A stretch of 64,000 nt of DNA from Planctomycetia bacterium (GTDB lineage Bacteria > Planctomycetota > Brocadiia > Brocadiales > Brocadiaceae). The notes beneath the pieces are model-generated. The model was not told the origin of the DNA. It saw only the letters and a program-made list of their open reading frames with translations, and searched no databases. Positions 17,069 through 28,318 of this stretch are shown piece after piece (position 1 is the stretch's first letter; each line of letters starts with the position of its first letter). A program made the position numbers and the translations under genes. The stretch spans positions 806,001 through 870,000 of the forward strand of contig JABTVC010000001.1 in assembly GCA_015075005.1 (NCBI GenBank), in the 5' to 3' direction.

Positions 17069-18256
17069 TTAAGCTTTCTTATCTTTATCAACGATCTCGC
17101 CAGGCCCAGTGCCTACCCCGGGCCAAATCTTTCTTCCAGGATAGATGGTTGTGTTTATTCCGGTATGAACATCATCAGCGATTATAGTACCAAACTTCCT
17201 TCTGCCGGTATCAATCAGTTCTCCTTTCACCTCAGATTGCACATTTTTATTGTCATGTCTTAAATTGGCCGTTATTGTGCCAGCGCCCAGATTGCTGTTT
17301 TCTCCCACAATGCTATCTCCAACATAAGAAAGATGAGGGACTTTTGCCTTGTCCATAATGATACTATTCTTTATCTCAACCGCCTGTCCAATATGACAAT
17401 TATTTCCAATCGAGGTGTTTCCTCGTAAAAAACAGTTCGGTCCTATGGTGCAGTTCTCGCCAATAACAACATTCCCGTCTATATACGTCCCCGACAAGAT
17501 TACTGTCCCTTTTCCTACGTGAATTTTCCCTTTTACGGTAACGTTCTTCTCTAATGTTCCTTTTATCTCATCTTTTATTCCGGATACCAGGACGTTATTT
17601 GCCTGGATTAAGTCCCATGGGTACCCAACAGATAGCCAATGCCCTTTTACCGTTTCACATACCACTTTCTCTTCTTTAACAAGCTCGTTGATGTAGTCAA
17701 TTATTTCATATTCACCTCGCAGACTTTTTTTCAATTTAAAGTTGAATACATTTTTATCAAAGACATATAAACCGGTATTCGCTGTATCTGACACATAGGT
17801 TTGGGGTTTTTCAACGACCTTTCTGACCTCTTTCCCCGACAGGACGAAAACACCGAATCTGCTTGGATCCTCTACCTTGCATCCTAAAACAGCGTATTTA
17901 TGCTTTAAACATGCTTGTATATCCTTCCTGGAAAAGATATCGTCACCACCTAAAACGAGAAATTTGTTTTTAATGATATCTTCAACACACTCCACAGCAT
18001 GTCCTGTACCGAGTTGTGTTTTTTGTTCTATATACTGTATAGTTAATTTCCCATATTTAGGGCCTATCTCTTTTATGATCATTTCCTTCTTAAATCCTAC
18101 GATTACAATAACCTCGCTAACCAATCCCTGCAACGCATCGAGATTATGTTTGAGTATCTCTTTATTCATTACTTTCAGTAATGGTTTCGGCTTCGTTAAT
18201 GTCAGCGGCCACGTCCTTGTGCTTTTTCCCGCAGCCAAAATGATCGCTTGTATCAT
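17069..18256 (-). CDS. Bifunctional sugar-1-phosphate nucleotidylyltransferase/acetyltransferase (GlmU-like)
   Basis: 395 residues. Residues 1-220 are a nucleotidylyltransferase domain with AIILAAGKSTRTWPLTLTKP (the nucleotide-binding GxGTR-type loop) and the sugar-site NTGLYVFDK. From about 235 a left-handed beta-helix of hexapeptide repeats follows (VTVKGKIHVGKGTVI, IGENCTIGPNCFLRG). In line with archaeal-type GlmU it would acetylate glucosamine-1-phosphate and transfer uridylyl to give UDP-GlcNAc. It is shorter than E. coli GlmU (456). glmM ends 4 bases upstream, which supports the pathway assignment. Confidence 0.85.
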   Translation of the reverse strand: MIQAIILAAGKSTRTWPLTLTKPKPLLKVMNKEILKHNLDALQGLVSEVIVIVGFKKEMIIKEIGPKYGKLTIQYIEQKTQLGTGHAVECVEDIIKNKFLVLGGDDIFSRKDIQACLKHKYAVLGCKVEDPSRFGVFVLSGKEVRKVVEKPQTYVSDTANTGLYVFDKNVFNFKLKKSLRGEYEIIDYINELVKEEKVVCETVKGHWLSVGYPWDLIQANNVLVSGIKDEIKGTLEKNVTVKGKIHVGKGTVILSGTYIDGNVVIGENCTIGPNCFLRGNTSIGNNCHIGQAVEIKNSIIMDKAKVPHLSYVGDSIVGENSNLGAGTITANLRHDNKNVQSEVKGELIDTGRRKFGTIIADDVHTGINTTIYPGRKIWPGVGTGPGEIVDKDKKA

Positions 18257-18259
18257 ACT

Positions 18260-19612
18260 TTAAACACCTATCTCTTTTTTTATACCGTGTGCAATCTCAT
18301 GCGCCATTTTTTGGATTTCTTTTTTCTGCTCGCCTTCTATCATGACCCTGCATAAATTCTCTGTTCCTGAATATCTGACAAGTACCCTTCCCTTTTTTCC
18401 CAATTTTTCTTCTGTTTTTCTAACATACTTTATTGCTTCCAGGGTATTGATATCTCTCTTTTCTTTTACTTTAACGTTCATAAGCACCTGGGGCAGGGAT
18501 TCCATACATGCCTTTAACTTACTTAATATTTCGCCTTTCTCTTTCATAACTCTCAGCAATTGTAAGGCTGAGATTATTCCGTCACCGGTTGTTGTGTGAT
18601 TTGAAAATATGATATGCCCGGACTGTTCACCGCCTAAAACATATCCTTTCCTTCTCATCTCATCAATAACATATCTGTCGCCTACCTTTGTCTTAACAAC
18701 ACGGATATTCTTTTTGTCCATAGCAATGTCAAACCCTTTATTCGTCATGATCGTGGTAACAACGCAATTTTTCGTTAATGTGCCTTTCTCTTTCAGATAA
18801 ATAGCACATATGGCAATGATATGGTCTCCATCAACACTATTTCCCTTTTCATCACAAACAATAACCCGATCTGCATCGCCGTCTAATGCTATTCCAATAT
18901 CTGCCTTCTCTTTTTTCACCGCTTTCTTCATATTTTCCGGATGCAGTGCCCCGCAATTCAAGTTTATGTTAAGTCCGTCTGGTCTGTCGTTGAGCACAAT
19001 AACTTCGGCGCCTAACTCTCTCAATACCTGTGGTGCCGTATTATATGCGGCGCCGTTAGCACAATCTAAGACAATTTTTAATCCCTGGAGACTTAGGCCT
19101 TTTACCGAAGCCTTTGCAAATTCTATATACCTTCCTTTTGCATCGTCAACGGTATATGCATTTCCTATGAGACTTCCTGTAATATGTCCTGTTTTTACCT
19201 TTTCTGTTAAGATATATCTTTCAATTTCTTCTTCGACATTATCCGGCAACTTATAGCCATCATCACGAAAAATCTTTATTCCATTATCTGCGGCAGGATT
19301 ATGTGAAGCGCTAATTACCATACCTCCATCAACAGGTAACGATTTTGTTAAATGAGCAATGGCAGGCGTTGGCATATGACCAACAAGGAAAACATCAGCG
19401 CCTGCGGATAAAATCCCGGATGTTAAGGCATATTCGATCATACAGCCACTCAGCCGGGTATCTCTGCCTATGACGAGTTTAGGCCTTTTCTTCCCGTATA
19501 TTTTCCTGAAAACATGAGCAGTTGCTTTCCCAATGTTCAATACTACTTCAGGCGTCATGGGAAATATATTTGCTATACCCCGTATGCCATCTGTTCCAAA
19601 TAATTTTTCCAT
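18260..19612 (-). CDS. glmM: Phosphoglucosamine mutase
   Basis: 450 residues from ATG 19612 (MEKLFGTDGIRG, the classic start; the frame is open further upstream). All alpha-D-phosphohexomutase motifs are present: the catalytic phosphoserine loop VISASHNPAADNG at about 97-109, metal loop LDGDADR near 240, sugar loop GGEQSGHI near 325 and phosphate loop RYSGTEN near 412. It interconverts glucosamine-6- and -1-phosphate for UDP-GlcNAc. The glmU-like gene follows directly. Confidence 0.95.
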   Translation of the reverse strand: MEKLFGTDGIRGIANIFPMTPEVVLNIGKATAHVFRKIYGKKRPKLVIGRDTRLSGCMIEYALTSGILSAGADVFLVGHMPTPAIAHLTKSLPVDGGMVISASHNPAADNGIKIFRDDGYKLPDNVEEEIERYILTEKVKTGHITGSLIGNAYTVDDAKGRYIEFAKASVKGLSLQGLKIVLDCANGAAYNTAPQVLRELGAEVIVLNDRPDGLNINLNCGALHPENMKKAVKKEKADIGIALDGDADRVIVCDEKGNSVDGDHIIAICAIYLKEKGTLTKNCVVTTIMTNKGFDIAMDKKNIRVVKTKVGDRYVIDEMRRKGYVLGGEQSGHIIFSNHTTTGDGIISALQLLRVMKEKGEILSKLKACMESLPQVLMNVKVKEKRDINTLEAIKYVRKTEEKLGKKGRVLVRYSGTENLCRVMIEGEQKKEIQKMAHEIAHGIKKEIGV

Positions 19613-19673
19613 GGTAATTCTTAACCCGAACGAGTGAGAAAAGATAAAATCTGAAGCACGAAATTTATGAGTC

Positions 19674-19706
19674 AACCCTGTCAGGGTTTTAAACCCTGAC
19701 AGGGTT
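19674..19706. repeat. Palindrome AACCCTG-CAGGGTT
   Basis: aaccctgtcagggttt and then taaaccctgacagggtt form a near-perfect 16-bp inverted repeat with internal symmetry. It lies in the leader of glmM. It looks like a dispersed palindromic repeat rather than a terminator. Confidence 0.65.
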
Positions 19707-19846
19707 AAACATGAAGGATATTAAAACAAAAATGCATGAGATTGCAATCTATTTTCTGATAAGAAATTTTGGGGATTTCCGGGTAAATAAGACCAAGGAG
19801 TGCTCTCGGGTAACAATTTAGCTTTTTGAAAAAATATCTTTCAACT

Positions 19847-19936
19847 GCTTGCTCCCAAACTCCAGTTTGGGAGTGTAATGGACGAGAAACTCAGTTTCTC
19901 CGCAATAGTGTTCCCAAACAGGGTTTGGGAACAAGC
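19847..19936. repeat. MITE-like element with three nested palindromes
   Basis: Inverted ends gcttgctcccaaac and gtttgggaacaagc enclose about 90 bases. Inside are three hairpins: tcccaaactccagtttggga, gagaaactcagtttctc and ttcccaaacagggtttggga. No coding sequence. Region 19937-20117 holds nothing further that I recognise. Confidence 0.6.
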
Positions 19937-20117
19937 AATATTCTTTTAGTAAGTATTTTACAACCCCTCCATTGTTCGGCTGAGCGCTCGCTACGAATTC
20001 CCCTCTTTTACGGAGAAATCGGAAGGATTGTTAATACTTTACCACCCTTCATCCCTTCCTTGCGAAGGAGGAAAGAGGTGGTTGTTTTGATGCGGCTTTG
20101 TTGCGCTAAGAAATATA

Positions 20118-20137
20118 AGGCAATTTATGAATTGCCT
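20118..20137 (+). other. Hairpin at the 5' side of the group II intron
   Basis: AGGCAATT, loop TATG, AATTGCCT: a perfect 8-bp stem ending three bases before the intron's GTGCG. Class C group II introns typically insert just behind such terminator-like hairpins. Confidence 0.55.
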
Positions 20138-20140
20138 CTA

Positions 20141-21953
20141 GTGCGCCTGAAAGTGCGCAATGCCAGAAAGGTTGTCCCCTTCAGGAAAACGCTTTCCGCC
20201 CTGTAACCGACCGTAACTGCGTCATTGTGATGATGGTGGGGAGCAGCACGGGTGAAAAAAGCTAGTCCGTAGGATAACGAACTCAATTCGGCCTGTTGTA
20301 ACGGTGAGCCTGCTAGGGAATGGCGGAAGCCCAGACCTTTGGAAAAAAAAAACCTCAAAGCCTATCAAGCTGAGGGTAGCGTAATAAAGCGATGACAGGG
20401 AGCAACGGGTGGTTGGAGACGGAATGGCAGGAAGGCAATGCATGAATCAGGGATACCTGATAGAAAGTGACTGTATCAGGAGTCAGAGCTCCATAGGAGC
20501 GAAGAAACATCGTAACGGATGTGGAGCAAAGGGAGGCAGGAAGGTGGATGAGTGAAGACTATAGAAAGGAAGAAAGACCATCGGAAGTGGGAGAAAACCC
20601 TAAGCAAGATGGAGAAGTCCCAATCAGGGAAGGTGGAGATGGACAGAACCTTCTGTATGGGCCGGAACGGATGTTGACGGCTTTGGAGAAAGGAGTGAAA
20701 GGAGGCCAAATGGTTTAGTCTGGTGGACAAGGTGTACTCAAGCGAGAACCTGAGAGCGTCATGGGAGAAGGTGGAGAGTAATGGAGGGCTGCGGAGTAGA
20801 CCGACAGAGCATCGAGGCGTATGAGAAGAAAACGGAATCTTGTGGAATTAGAGAAGATACTCAGAGGGAGCTGGGAGCATCAAGAGGGTGTGGATACCGA
20901 AGATAGGAAGCAAAGAGAAGAAAGAATCACCGATCGAATTGTGAATTATGGAAAGATGTTGAGGTAATGACAGGGCAAAACGGAACAGAGCATCGAAGAT
21001 AGGAAGCAAAGAGAGGCGAGGAATGTAAAGAATGCGCTGAGGGCGACAGTGGAAAAACTCTTGAAGAATGGATACCATGGGTAGTAGATGCAGACATCAA
21101 GAGCTACTTTGACGAGTGGAAAACCCATGAAGAATGAGCTGATGGAAGGCCGATGGTATCAGATTTCCAGCAGACGGAAGGATGGGTAAAAAGATGAGAC
21201 GAAGGATATCTGAAGCGAGGAATAATGGGCGGGACTCAAAGAATGGGAAGCAGAGAGGGGACACCACAGGGGCAGTAATAAGTCCATTATTAGCGAACCT
21301 ATATCTGATAAGATAGACCACGAAATGGCAAGGCTGGGGCGATGAAAAATGGTCAGGTATGCGGATAATGGCGTTATCCTATATGCAGAAATGAAGAAGA
21401 AGCAAAGAGGGCATTGGAAGAAATGAAGGGAATGCTTTCAAGCAAGAGAATGACTGCATCCAGATGAAGACGTAAACAATAGATGGTCTACCCAAGAGGA
21501 GGTTTGACTTTCAGGGGTACCACTTTAGAACGAGGGATGAGGATGGCCACACAAAAGAGTATGGATAAGCTCAAAGCAATCCATACACAGACGAGACGAA
21601 CATCAGGAGAGAGCATGAGAATGTATAACAGGAGAACTCAACAAAGTCTCAGAAGGCTGGTATGAATAACTTTAAACACAACCACAAAACGACATTTCAA
21701 AGAATAGACCGTTGGATACAAATGAGACTGAGGAACATCCTGAAAAGCGTCGGGAGGAAAGGAAGAGGCGAGTTGCAGACCATCAGAGATGGCCAAATGC
21801 GTACTTTAGCTAATCTTGGGTTGTTCACATTAACCACAGCCCATGCATTAGTCTGTCAATCCCGAAGGGGTAACCACTGACTGGAGAGCTGTATGCGGGA
21901 GACCCGCCCGTACGGTTCGGAGGGAGGGGAGGCGAAAGCCTTTCCTACCCCTA
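20141..21953 (+). mobile_element. Group II intron (probably class C), decayed
   Basis: The 5' end reads GTGCGCCTGAAAGTGCGC, the GUGYG-type start. Domain V is recognisable at 21886-21918: GAGCTGTATGCGGG, loop GAGA-like, then CCCGCCCGTACGGTTC, the standard hairpin with its bulge. Domain VI follows with ggaggggaggcgaaagcctttcctacccc and the intron should end near 21953. The maturase ORF inside is broken. The exact 3' end is approximate. Confidence 0.85.
20521..21880 (+). pseudogene. Group II intron reverse transcriptase/maturase, frameshifted
   Basis: Fragments in changing frames: VDKVYSSENLRASWEKVESN near 20.73-20.78 kb (the N-terminal start of RT domain 0), TTGAVISPLLANLYL near 21.26-21.31 kb (RT domain), and at 21662-21880 the maturase X-domain end FKHNHKTTFQRIDRWIQMRL then LGLFTLTTAHALVCQSRRG. 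The YADD catalytic segment is not readable. At least six indels or stops occur, so it cannot self-splice with its own protein. Confidence 0.75.
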
Positions 21954-23799
21954 TTATGGCATCTATCACAAAATTAATTTCACCCTTTTTAAGGTAAATG
22001 TTTCATTCAACTCCTCTGCGATTTCCTTTTCATAATAAATTTATCGTCTTTGTTCATTACCTGGAGACTTCAACCTCACCCTGATAGGTCCATATCTGGT
22101 GGTTCCACCATAATAGTCTACCTGTTCTAACTTATAATAGTATGACCTGCTGCTGGAATCGCGTTCATCTGTAAATCTATATTTTTTAACAGGCTGATCA
22201 GTATCTATGGCAGCGATGAGCACATTATTGACCTTTCTATAACCCCCACTCTTGCTCCTGGAACGGTAGAGATTAAAGGCTGCCGTGTCTGTTTCAGAAG
22301 GAGTTTTCCAATGCAAGGTTATCCTGCCATCACGACAGGCTTTTGCACGGAATGATCTCAGGGTAATACCGGTTGCATGTGAAATGCGGGTATTCCCAGT
22401 ATTGCTCATATCATGAGAATCAAGTGATGGATGGGCAGTTGTCCTGCTGCCTTCATTGAAGGAATAGAAGGCACGATGCTTTGACAGCCACGTCCCTGAC
22501 AGCGTATATGTCTGCGTCTCATCAAATTCACCATCGTAACCATAAACGCTGATATAATAGATGCCTGGATTCAACGCCTGGTATTGGATACTCTCTGACT
22601 TACCCGCAAAGTTTTCCGAAAAATCAACCAGCTGGTACGAGGAATTGTAGAGCTCCAGGTCGTAATCTCTATCTGGCGGCACGCTGAGGTCCAGGGAGAC
22701 CGTTCCTGGGTTCGATACGCTAATCTGAAAATAGTCATTGTCGGCGGGACTGCATATCTTCCCCGCATAGCTCTTTCCCGATAGCAGTGAACCAAAGGCG
22801 GCGCTAAAATCGTCATTTGGCTCATAATCATCGGTGCAGTCGGTTTCCTTATTAAAGAGGATGCTGTCGCTGGCCACTTTTGAATGCACATCAGAGCCAT
22901 TTTTAACCTTGAAATAGACGGTCTTACGTCCGCTGCCCTTACTCAGCATAAAGCGGGGTTCTGCTGAATAATCCTGCCACGTGGCTCCTGTGAAATCTGG
23001 AGACTCGCTCGCAAGGTAGGCCGTGAGGTTGCCCGTTGCCGTATTATGGAGCGTTACCCTCCGGTTGGTGGTTCTGGCCGCACCATTATTGATACGAAAT
23101 GAAGTGACCTTGGGAGGCAGTGCTGAAGGCCACGTCCCTGACAGCGTATATGCCTGTGTCTCATCAAATGCACCGGCATAACCAAAGACCTTGATGTAGT
23201 ATGTGCCGGGCTCGGATGCATCGTATTGAATATCCTCGGGTTCATCTCCCCCATTTTCTGAGATGCCAATGATCCCCCGTGATGCATTGTAGAGTACAAG
23301 GTCATAATCTTTTCCTGATGGCACATTGAGATTTATGGTAATCATCCCGGCGCTTGACGTAGTTATTTGAAAATAGTCCATGTCGGCAGGACTGCATATC
23401 TTTCCCGAATAGCTATTTCCCGATACCAGCGGACCATAGGCGGCGCTAAAATCGTCATTTGGCTCATAAGCGTCTGTACAGTCTCCCGGGGTCGGCGTTG
23501 GACTCGGAGTTAGGGTTGGGGTTGGACTCGGAGTCGGGGTGGGATTTGTTACCGAGAGGAGGATGCTGTCGCTGACCGTGTTTGATGAATTATTGGAACC
23601 ATCTTTGACCTTGAAGTAGACAGTCTTTTCACCATTACCTGCGCTCAGGGTAAAATCAGGTTCCGCTAAGTAGGTCTGCCACGTTGCGCCGGTGAAGGAT
23701 AATGACTCACTGGCAATGTAGTGTGTGGGACTACCCGTTGCCGTATTATTGAGCTTCACCGTGCGGCTGGCAGTGCTGGAGGCGCCGTTGTTGATGCTG

Positions 23800-26150
23800 A
23801 ACGAGGTAACCGAAGGCGTCGTAACCCCCGATGCATTGGTGGCGTATTTGAGGTCATCATTAGTCCAATCATAATAGCTGATGTGAGCATTGCTATCATT
23901 GTCTAGCGCTATAGAGGTATACTCCCCAACAAATCCACTGCTATCAACTGTGGTTGTTACCCACGTACCTGACGCATTGGTGGCATATTTGAGTCTCCCA
24001 TAATCTGCAATATCATCATAAAAATAAGGTTCTTCTCCAAATTAGTTTGCAAAAGCTTGTATAATTTTTAATGAAAAGTACCGTTCGTCATGAAATCCAT
24101 AAGCTTTTCTTTTGATGTCTTGATCTTATTAACCCCTTCGGGTTTACTCGTATGAATTTTATAGTCACAGTGATTCAAGATTCCATAGCTATGTTTCATA
24201 AGCATGTTTGCAAACTTATGCACAACAGAATGGTTTATCGTTTTCGCTAAAAGGCACCATTCGTCAATGGCTTTTCTCGCCCACGTCCGTGAGGTATAGG
24301 TCAAATATGTTTGAGTTTGTCTTTAAGAATCAGAACGGTATTTATTGTTTCATTGAGTGACAAGAGCTGTTTGAGATGTTCCCAGTGTTTTCCTGCGAAT
24401 GTTTCGTTTGTTTTAACAAAGATATTTTGAACCCTTGAAGACGTCCTTGTCCTCTTTCGACGCTTTTTGGTATTCAGCATTTCGTTTTGTCAATAACTTT
24501 GCAAAACCTGATACTACATGAAACAGGTCAAAGACTATCTTGACATGCGGCACATGCTTTTACTGCAAGAATATAAAGGGTCCATATCCATGGCAGTGGC
24601 CTCAAGAGACTGTCTTTCCTCCTCTGTCATACCGGCAAGAAGGTTCCAGGGTTTCTTTTGTTCTTTCCTTACACACCCAGACTACCCGACCACTCAGATA
24701 GTCCAGAACAACGGTCAAATAGCGCTGTCCCTTCTTAACAGGATTTCGTCTACTGCCAGTATGCGAAGATGCTGATAGTCAGTCTGCGCGTATTGTCGTT
24801 CAAAAAAAACTTATCGATTGCTTTTACTGTTTTCGGTTCATTCAAAATGTTTTGGCTCGGTAATGGTTAACATTTTACACAGTTCGTGAATATACGCTGC
24901 TAAACGATGCGTAACACGACTGTAAGGTTGAAAAACCTAAGTCTTCAACTACGATTCGATTGCATGACTCACAGGCTATCTTACGATACGAACAATTTAT
25001 CATACGCGAACGGGCCAAGATTCATATCCCACAAAGCTCGTTTGTCGTGACGATAAATGCGCTGTGCTTTGCTGCCACACACATGACATATTGGGTGAAT
25101 CGTTCATCGGGCACTGCAATAAGCTGGGATATCTCAGCATCAGAAAAAACAGTTTGCTTTGTAGTTCTTACCCGCTGAAAGGAAAATATGGTAATATGCT
25201 TAACGTGGACGTTGCTGGCCTCCTGTAAATAATGGTTATATATCGGTATATAGGAAACACCAAATGTCCACTCTTTTCAATGATTTAATGAAATTTCTCC
25301 TCAATTTCTATTGACTAATTTGGAGAAGAACCAAAAATAATAATAATAGCTTATATGGAGATGTCCCTGACCGTCAAGTGCCAGGGAGGAATAGCTTCAA
25401 CATCGTCAGGCTATCTACCGTGGTTTGTGCCAAGCACCTGGGACATTGGTGGCATGTTGGGGTCACCATTAGTTGAATCAAAATAGCTGATGTGAGCATT
25501 GCTATCATTGTCTAGCGCGCTATAGAGGTATACTCCCCAACAAATCCACTGCTATCAACTGTGGTTGTCACCCAAGCACCTGAGGCATTGGTGGCGTGCC
25601 AGGTCGCCATTGGTTGAATCATAATAGCTGATGTGGACTTTTCTGTTACCGTCTAATGCAAGAGGTATATCCCCAACATCTCATTTGCTATCCACCGTGG
25701 TTGTCACCCAGTACCTGATGCATTGGTGGCGTACTTGAGGTCACCATTAGTTGAATCATAATAGCTGATGGGACTTTTCTTTACCGTCTAATGCAAGAGA
25801 GAATTATGTCCCCCAACATCTCATTGCTATCCACCGTGGTTGTCACCCAGGTGCCCGATGTATTGGTGGCGTGCCAGGGTCTCTGTTAGTATAATCACGA
25901 TAGCTGATGTGAACTTTTCCGTTACCGTCTAATGCAAGCGAGGTATCTCTCCCAACATCTCCCGTGCTATCCACCGTGGTTGTTACCCAAGTACCTGAGG
26001 CATTGGTGGCATATTTTAGGATATCATTAGTTGAATCATAATAGCTGATATGAGCATTGCTATAATTGTCTAGCGCTATAGAGGTCTTGTTCCAACCACA
26101 GGTGGTGTCTGCTGTGGTTATTACCCATGAACCTGGAATGGGATTGGCTA
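23800..26150 (-). repeat. Tandem repeats of about 123 bp coding for HISYYD units, split by the IS
   Basis: Each unit reads, on the minus strand, about 41 residues: ALD..G..HISYYD, then TN.DLKYATNASGTWVTTT, then VDS.GDVG.YTS. One and a half units lie at 23830-24010 left of the IS and about seven at 25341-26150 right of it. The units on the right carry many one- and two-base differences that change frame (for example gatgtggac versus gatgggac). They look like a beta-propeller or BNR-like stalk, but I cannot name the domain. Confidence 0.7.
24028..25332 (-). mobile_element. ISL3-family insertion sequence, 1305 bp, with 8-bp target duplication
   Basis: Terminal inverted repeats GGTTCTTCTCCAAATTAGT (24028-24046) and ACTAATTTGGAGAAGAACC (25314-25332) are perfect over 19 bp. 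AAAAATAA is duplicated at 24020-24027 and 25333-25340. The transposase is on the minus strand and frameshifted: a zinc-finger part with QRIYRHDKRALWDMNLGP and RKIACESCNRIVVEDLG near 24.9-25.1 kb, and a C-terminal part at 24068-24304 with NHCDYKIHTSK. Eight-base duplications and these motifs fit ISL3. Confidence 0.85.
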
Positions 26151-28318
26151 CCGAGTTTAACGCGGCGAGGATATTAAGATTACCATACCCGAAGGTATTA
26201 TCCTGGGTGCCATTATTACTTGCAGTTTGAAATAGGGCATTTTGAACAGCAGGAGGTTATCTTTTAAGGAGGGATTTGCCTGTATCAGTAAGGCTACTGA
26301 ACCAGCAACGATGGGACAGGCCATGCTGGTTCGTGCATTATCGTGTATTCTACAGGGACCATTGCCATCGTTGTTTCCATCGTTGTCTATCACCGTTTTA
26401 CCATTAGAGGTACTCATATCTGATATGTTTTTGCTTTGTGGAAATTATTTCTTGTCCTGGAGCAGCGATGTCCGGCTTTTTTGTCCCATCAATCCTGGGT
26501 CCACGACTGCTAAATGATGAAATAGCGCCAAGTGGTGTATAAGGAAGACCGAAATCTTCAGAATTATATCGTTCGTCTTTGTAATTCCACCACGCTGTCC
26601 GAGTTGCATATGAACCTACTGCAACAGTTTTATCTCCAAGGGCTGGTGATAAAATAGTATTGCTACTGTCTGGATTTTTAAAGGTTACTGATCCTAATCG
26701 ATCACGGGAATATATGTGAAATAATTGATTACTATTTGATTTGTTTTTTACTTTTAAATAAAACTTTTCCTTCCCAAAATATCCTTGTGAAAATGAATAA
26801 ATAATCTGTTCCAATTCAGTACCTCTCACACTTTCATTTAAGTTCGAAAAAAGAATAGATTGTGCTGTAATATCTATCGGATTGGTAAAACCTCCAAAAT
26901 CTGAATATAATTTTAAATCAAGATCGTTTCTTACGCCTACGCCATCAAACCAATTTAGTCGGAAATCGAAGGAAAAACCCGGCATCCAACTTGATGCAGT
27001 ATTCACGGTAAACTCAATAAGATCAGTCTCGCTGTTAGCAGAAACTGTTCCTGAATAATGTCTGCCTGAAGTAGCATCATTTCCTGCAGATGCAAAGACC
27101 AGCGTCCCTTTATTAAACGCATTAGCGATTGCCTGACACATCGGGTCAGAACCATCGGGATAGATGGGCATCTCTCCCATGCTGATAGATATAATGTCAG
27201 CGCCATGTTTGTCTACGGCATCATTTATGGCTGCTGAAAAAGCGGCATAGTTAAAGCCATATTTTGGTAAATATTCATCATCAGGTCCACTCATCCTAAA
27301 AAAGATCAAGTCTGCACCAGGGGCCATACCTTTGTATTTTCCATTAGACTGGGTACCTCTTCCGAGGGCACTTCCAGTCACATGAGTCCCATGTCCAATA
27401 CCAAACTCATCTGCAATCGAATTACTCGAATTATTAGGATAGTTTGAATAACTCTTACTTGCTACAGGTTCTGGAATGTCTGGATGTGTAGTATCTAAGC
27501 CCGAGTCCAATATGGCGATTTTAACACCGGCGCCATTGAATCCGTAGTTGTTCCAAATATCGACTGCGTGAATACTCTGTGCCGCCTTGTCATTTAGATA
27601 TTCCAACTTTTGTTCTGCCGTTTCAAGCCTAACAACAAAGCCTTTTTTTGCAAGGGCATATAACTGATCAATGGGCATATTCGCAAGAATAAAACCTGTA
27701 GGATAGTTTTCGAGGGGCGGTGTCCAAGAATCCTCATAGACAGTTATCCTCATCTTCCTTAAGACTTTGATTTTTGAGCCACTCAATTTTCTTTTTACAT
27801 GAATGAAAACTAATTGTTTATCAAATTCCTTAGTTCTCATGCCCATGCTTTGCATAACGTTTAATCTTGCGGATGTTGGCTGTTCCTTATAGCTATTTTT
27901 TAATTGTATTTGCAACTTCAATTGTGGGCATATCTTTTTCTCTAATGTACTATCCTTTTTAACTTCATTTTCCATCTTCTGCAAAATCCCTGGCAAGATT
28001 AGGGGTTCGTTTCCTCCTAGTGAGGATGGTTTGTTTTCCGCTGAGAAGGCAAAGGCAAAACAGGTCAACAATAAACTTACCAGCACAACAAAACTGCGCA
28101 CAGCATATCTCTTTCCCATTTTTTTCTCCTTTCCTATACTAATTACGGTGATTTCTAATCTTAAAATCCAATACAACTAATTCTATACCGTGTATATCTT
28201 TGATTGTGACAACGGATTCAATTCATTAACGAGACGGCAATATTCGTCCAGTTAAAGATTAAAGCCCTTTTTTGCCTACTCTTTTTTAAATAGATAATTA
28301 CCTCCTTTAAAACAAAAA

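Larger units (their letters stand above)
22041..28119 (-). pseudogene. Giant secreted subtilisin-like (S8) protease, broken by an IS and frameshifts
   Basis: Start ATG 28119 follows AGGAGA. A signal peptide (about residues 9-27) and an inhibitor-like propeptide come first. The S8 domain has Asp (AILDSGLDTTHPD, codon near 27508-27510), His (GIGHGTHVTGSA, near 27394-27396) and the oxyanion Asn (ASAGNDATSG). The first frame stops at 26404; the Ser motif RTSMACPIVAG (Ser codon 26325-26327) is in another frame. Next come about 8-9 tandem repeats, interrupted by an ISL3 element, then an Ig-like domain, a PTPTPSPT linker, a PPC domain (DAYEPNDDFSAAYG), a second Ig-like/PPC pair and a fibronectin-like end. 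Repaired length would be near 1,590 residues. The last ORF, ending at 22041, is clean. A c-di-GMP riboswitch precedes the gene. Confidence 0.8.

Noticed and set aside
18342-19256. Long plus-strand ORFs opposite glmM
   Set aside because: Shadows of the glmM codons; no independent signal.
20125-21321. Several minus-strand ORFs rich in Ser/Leu/Phe
   Set aside because: They lie inside the group II intron opposite the maturase fragments and have biased composition.
23800-26150. CRISPR array as explanation for the 123-bp repeats
   Set aside because: The period is divisible by three, the units are coding throughout and there are no unique spacers between identical short repeats.
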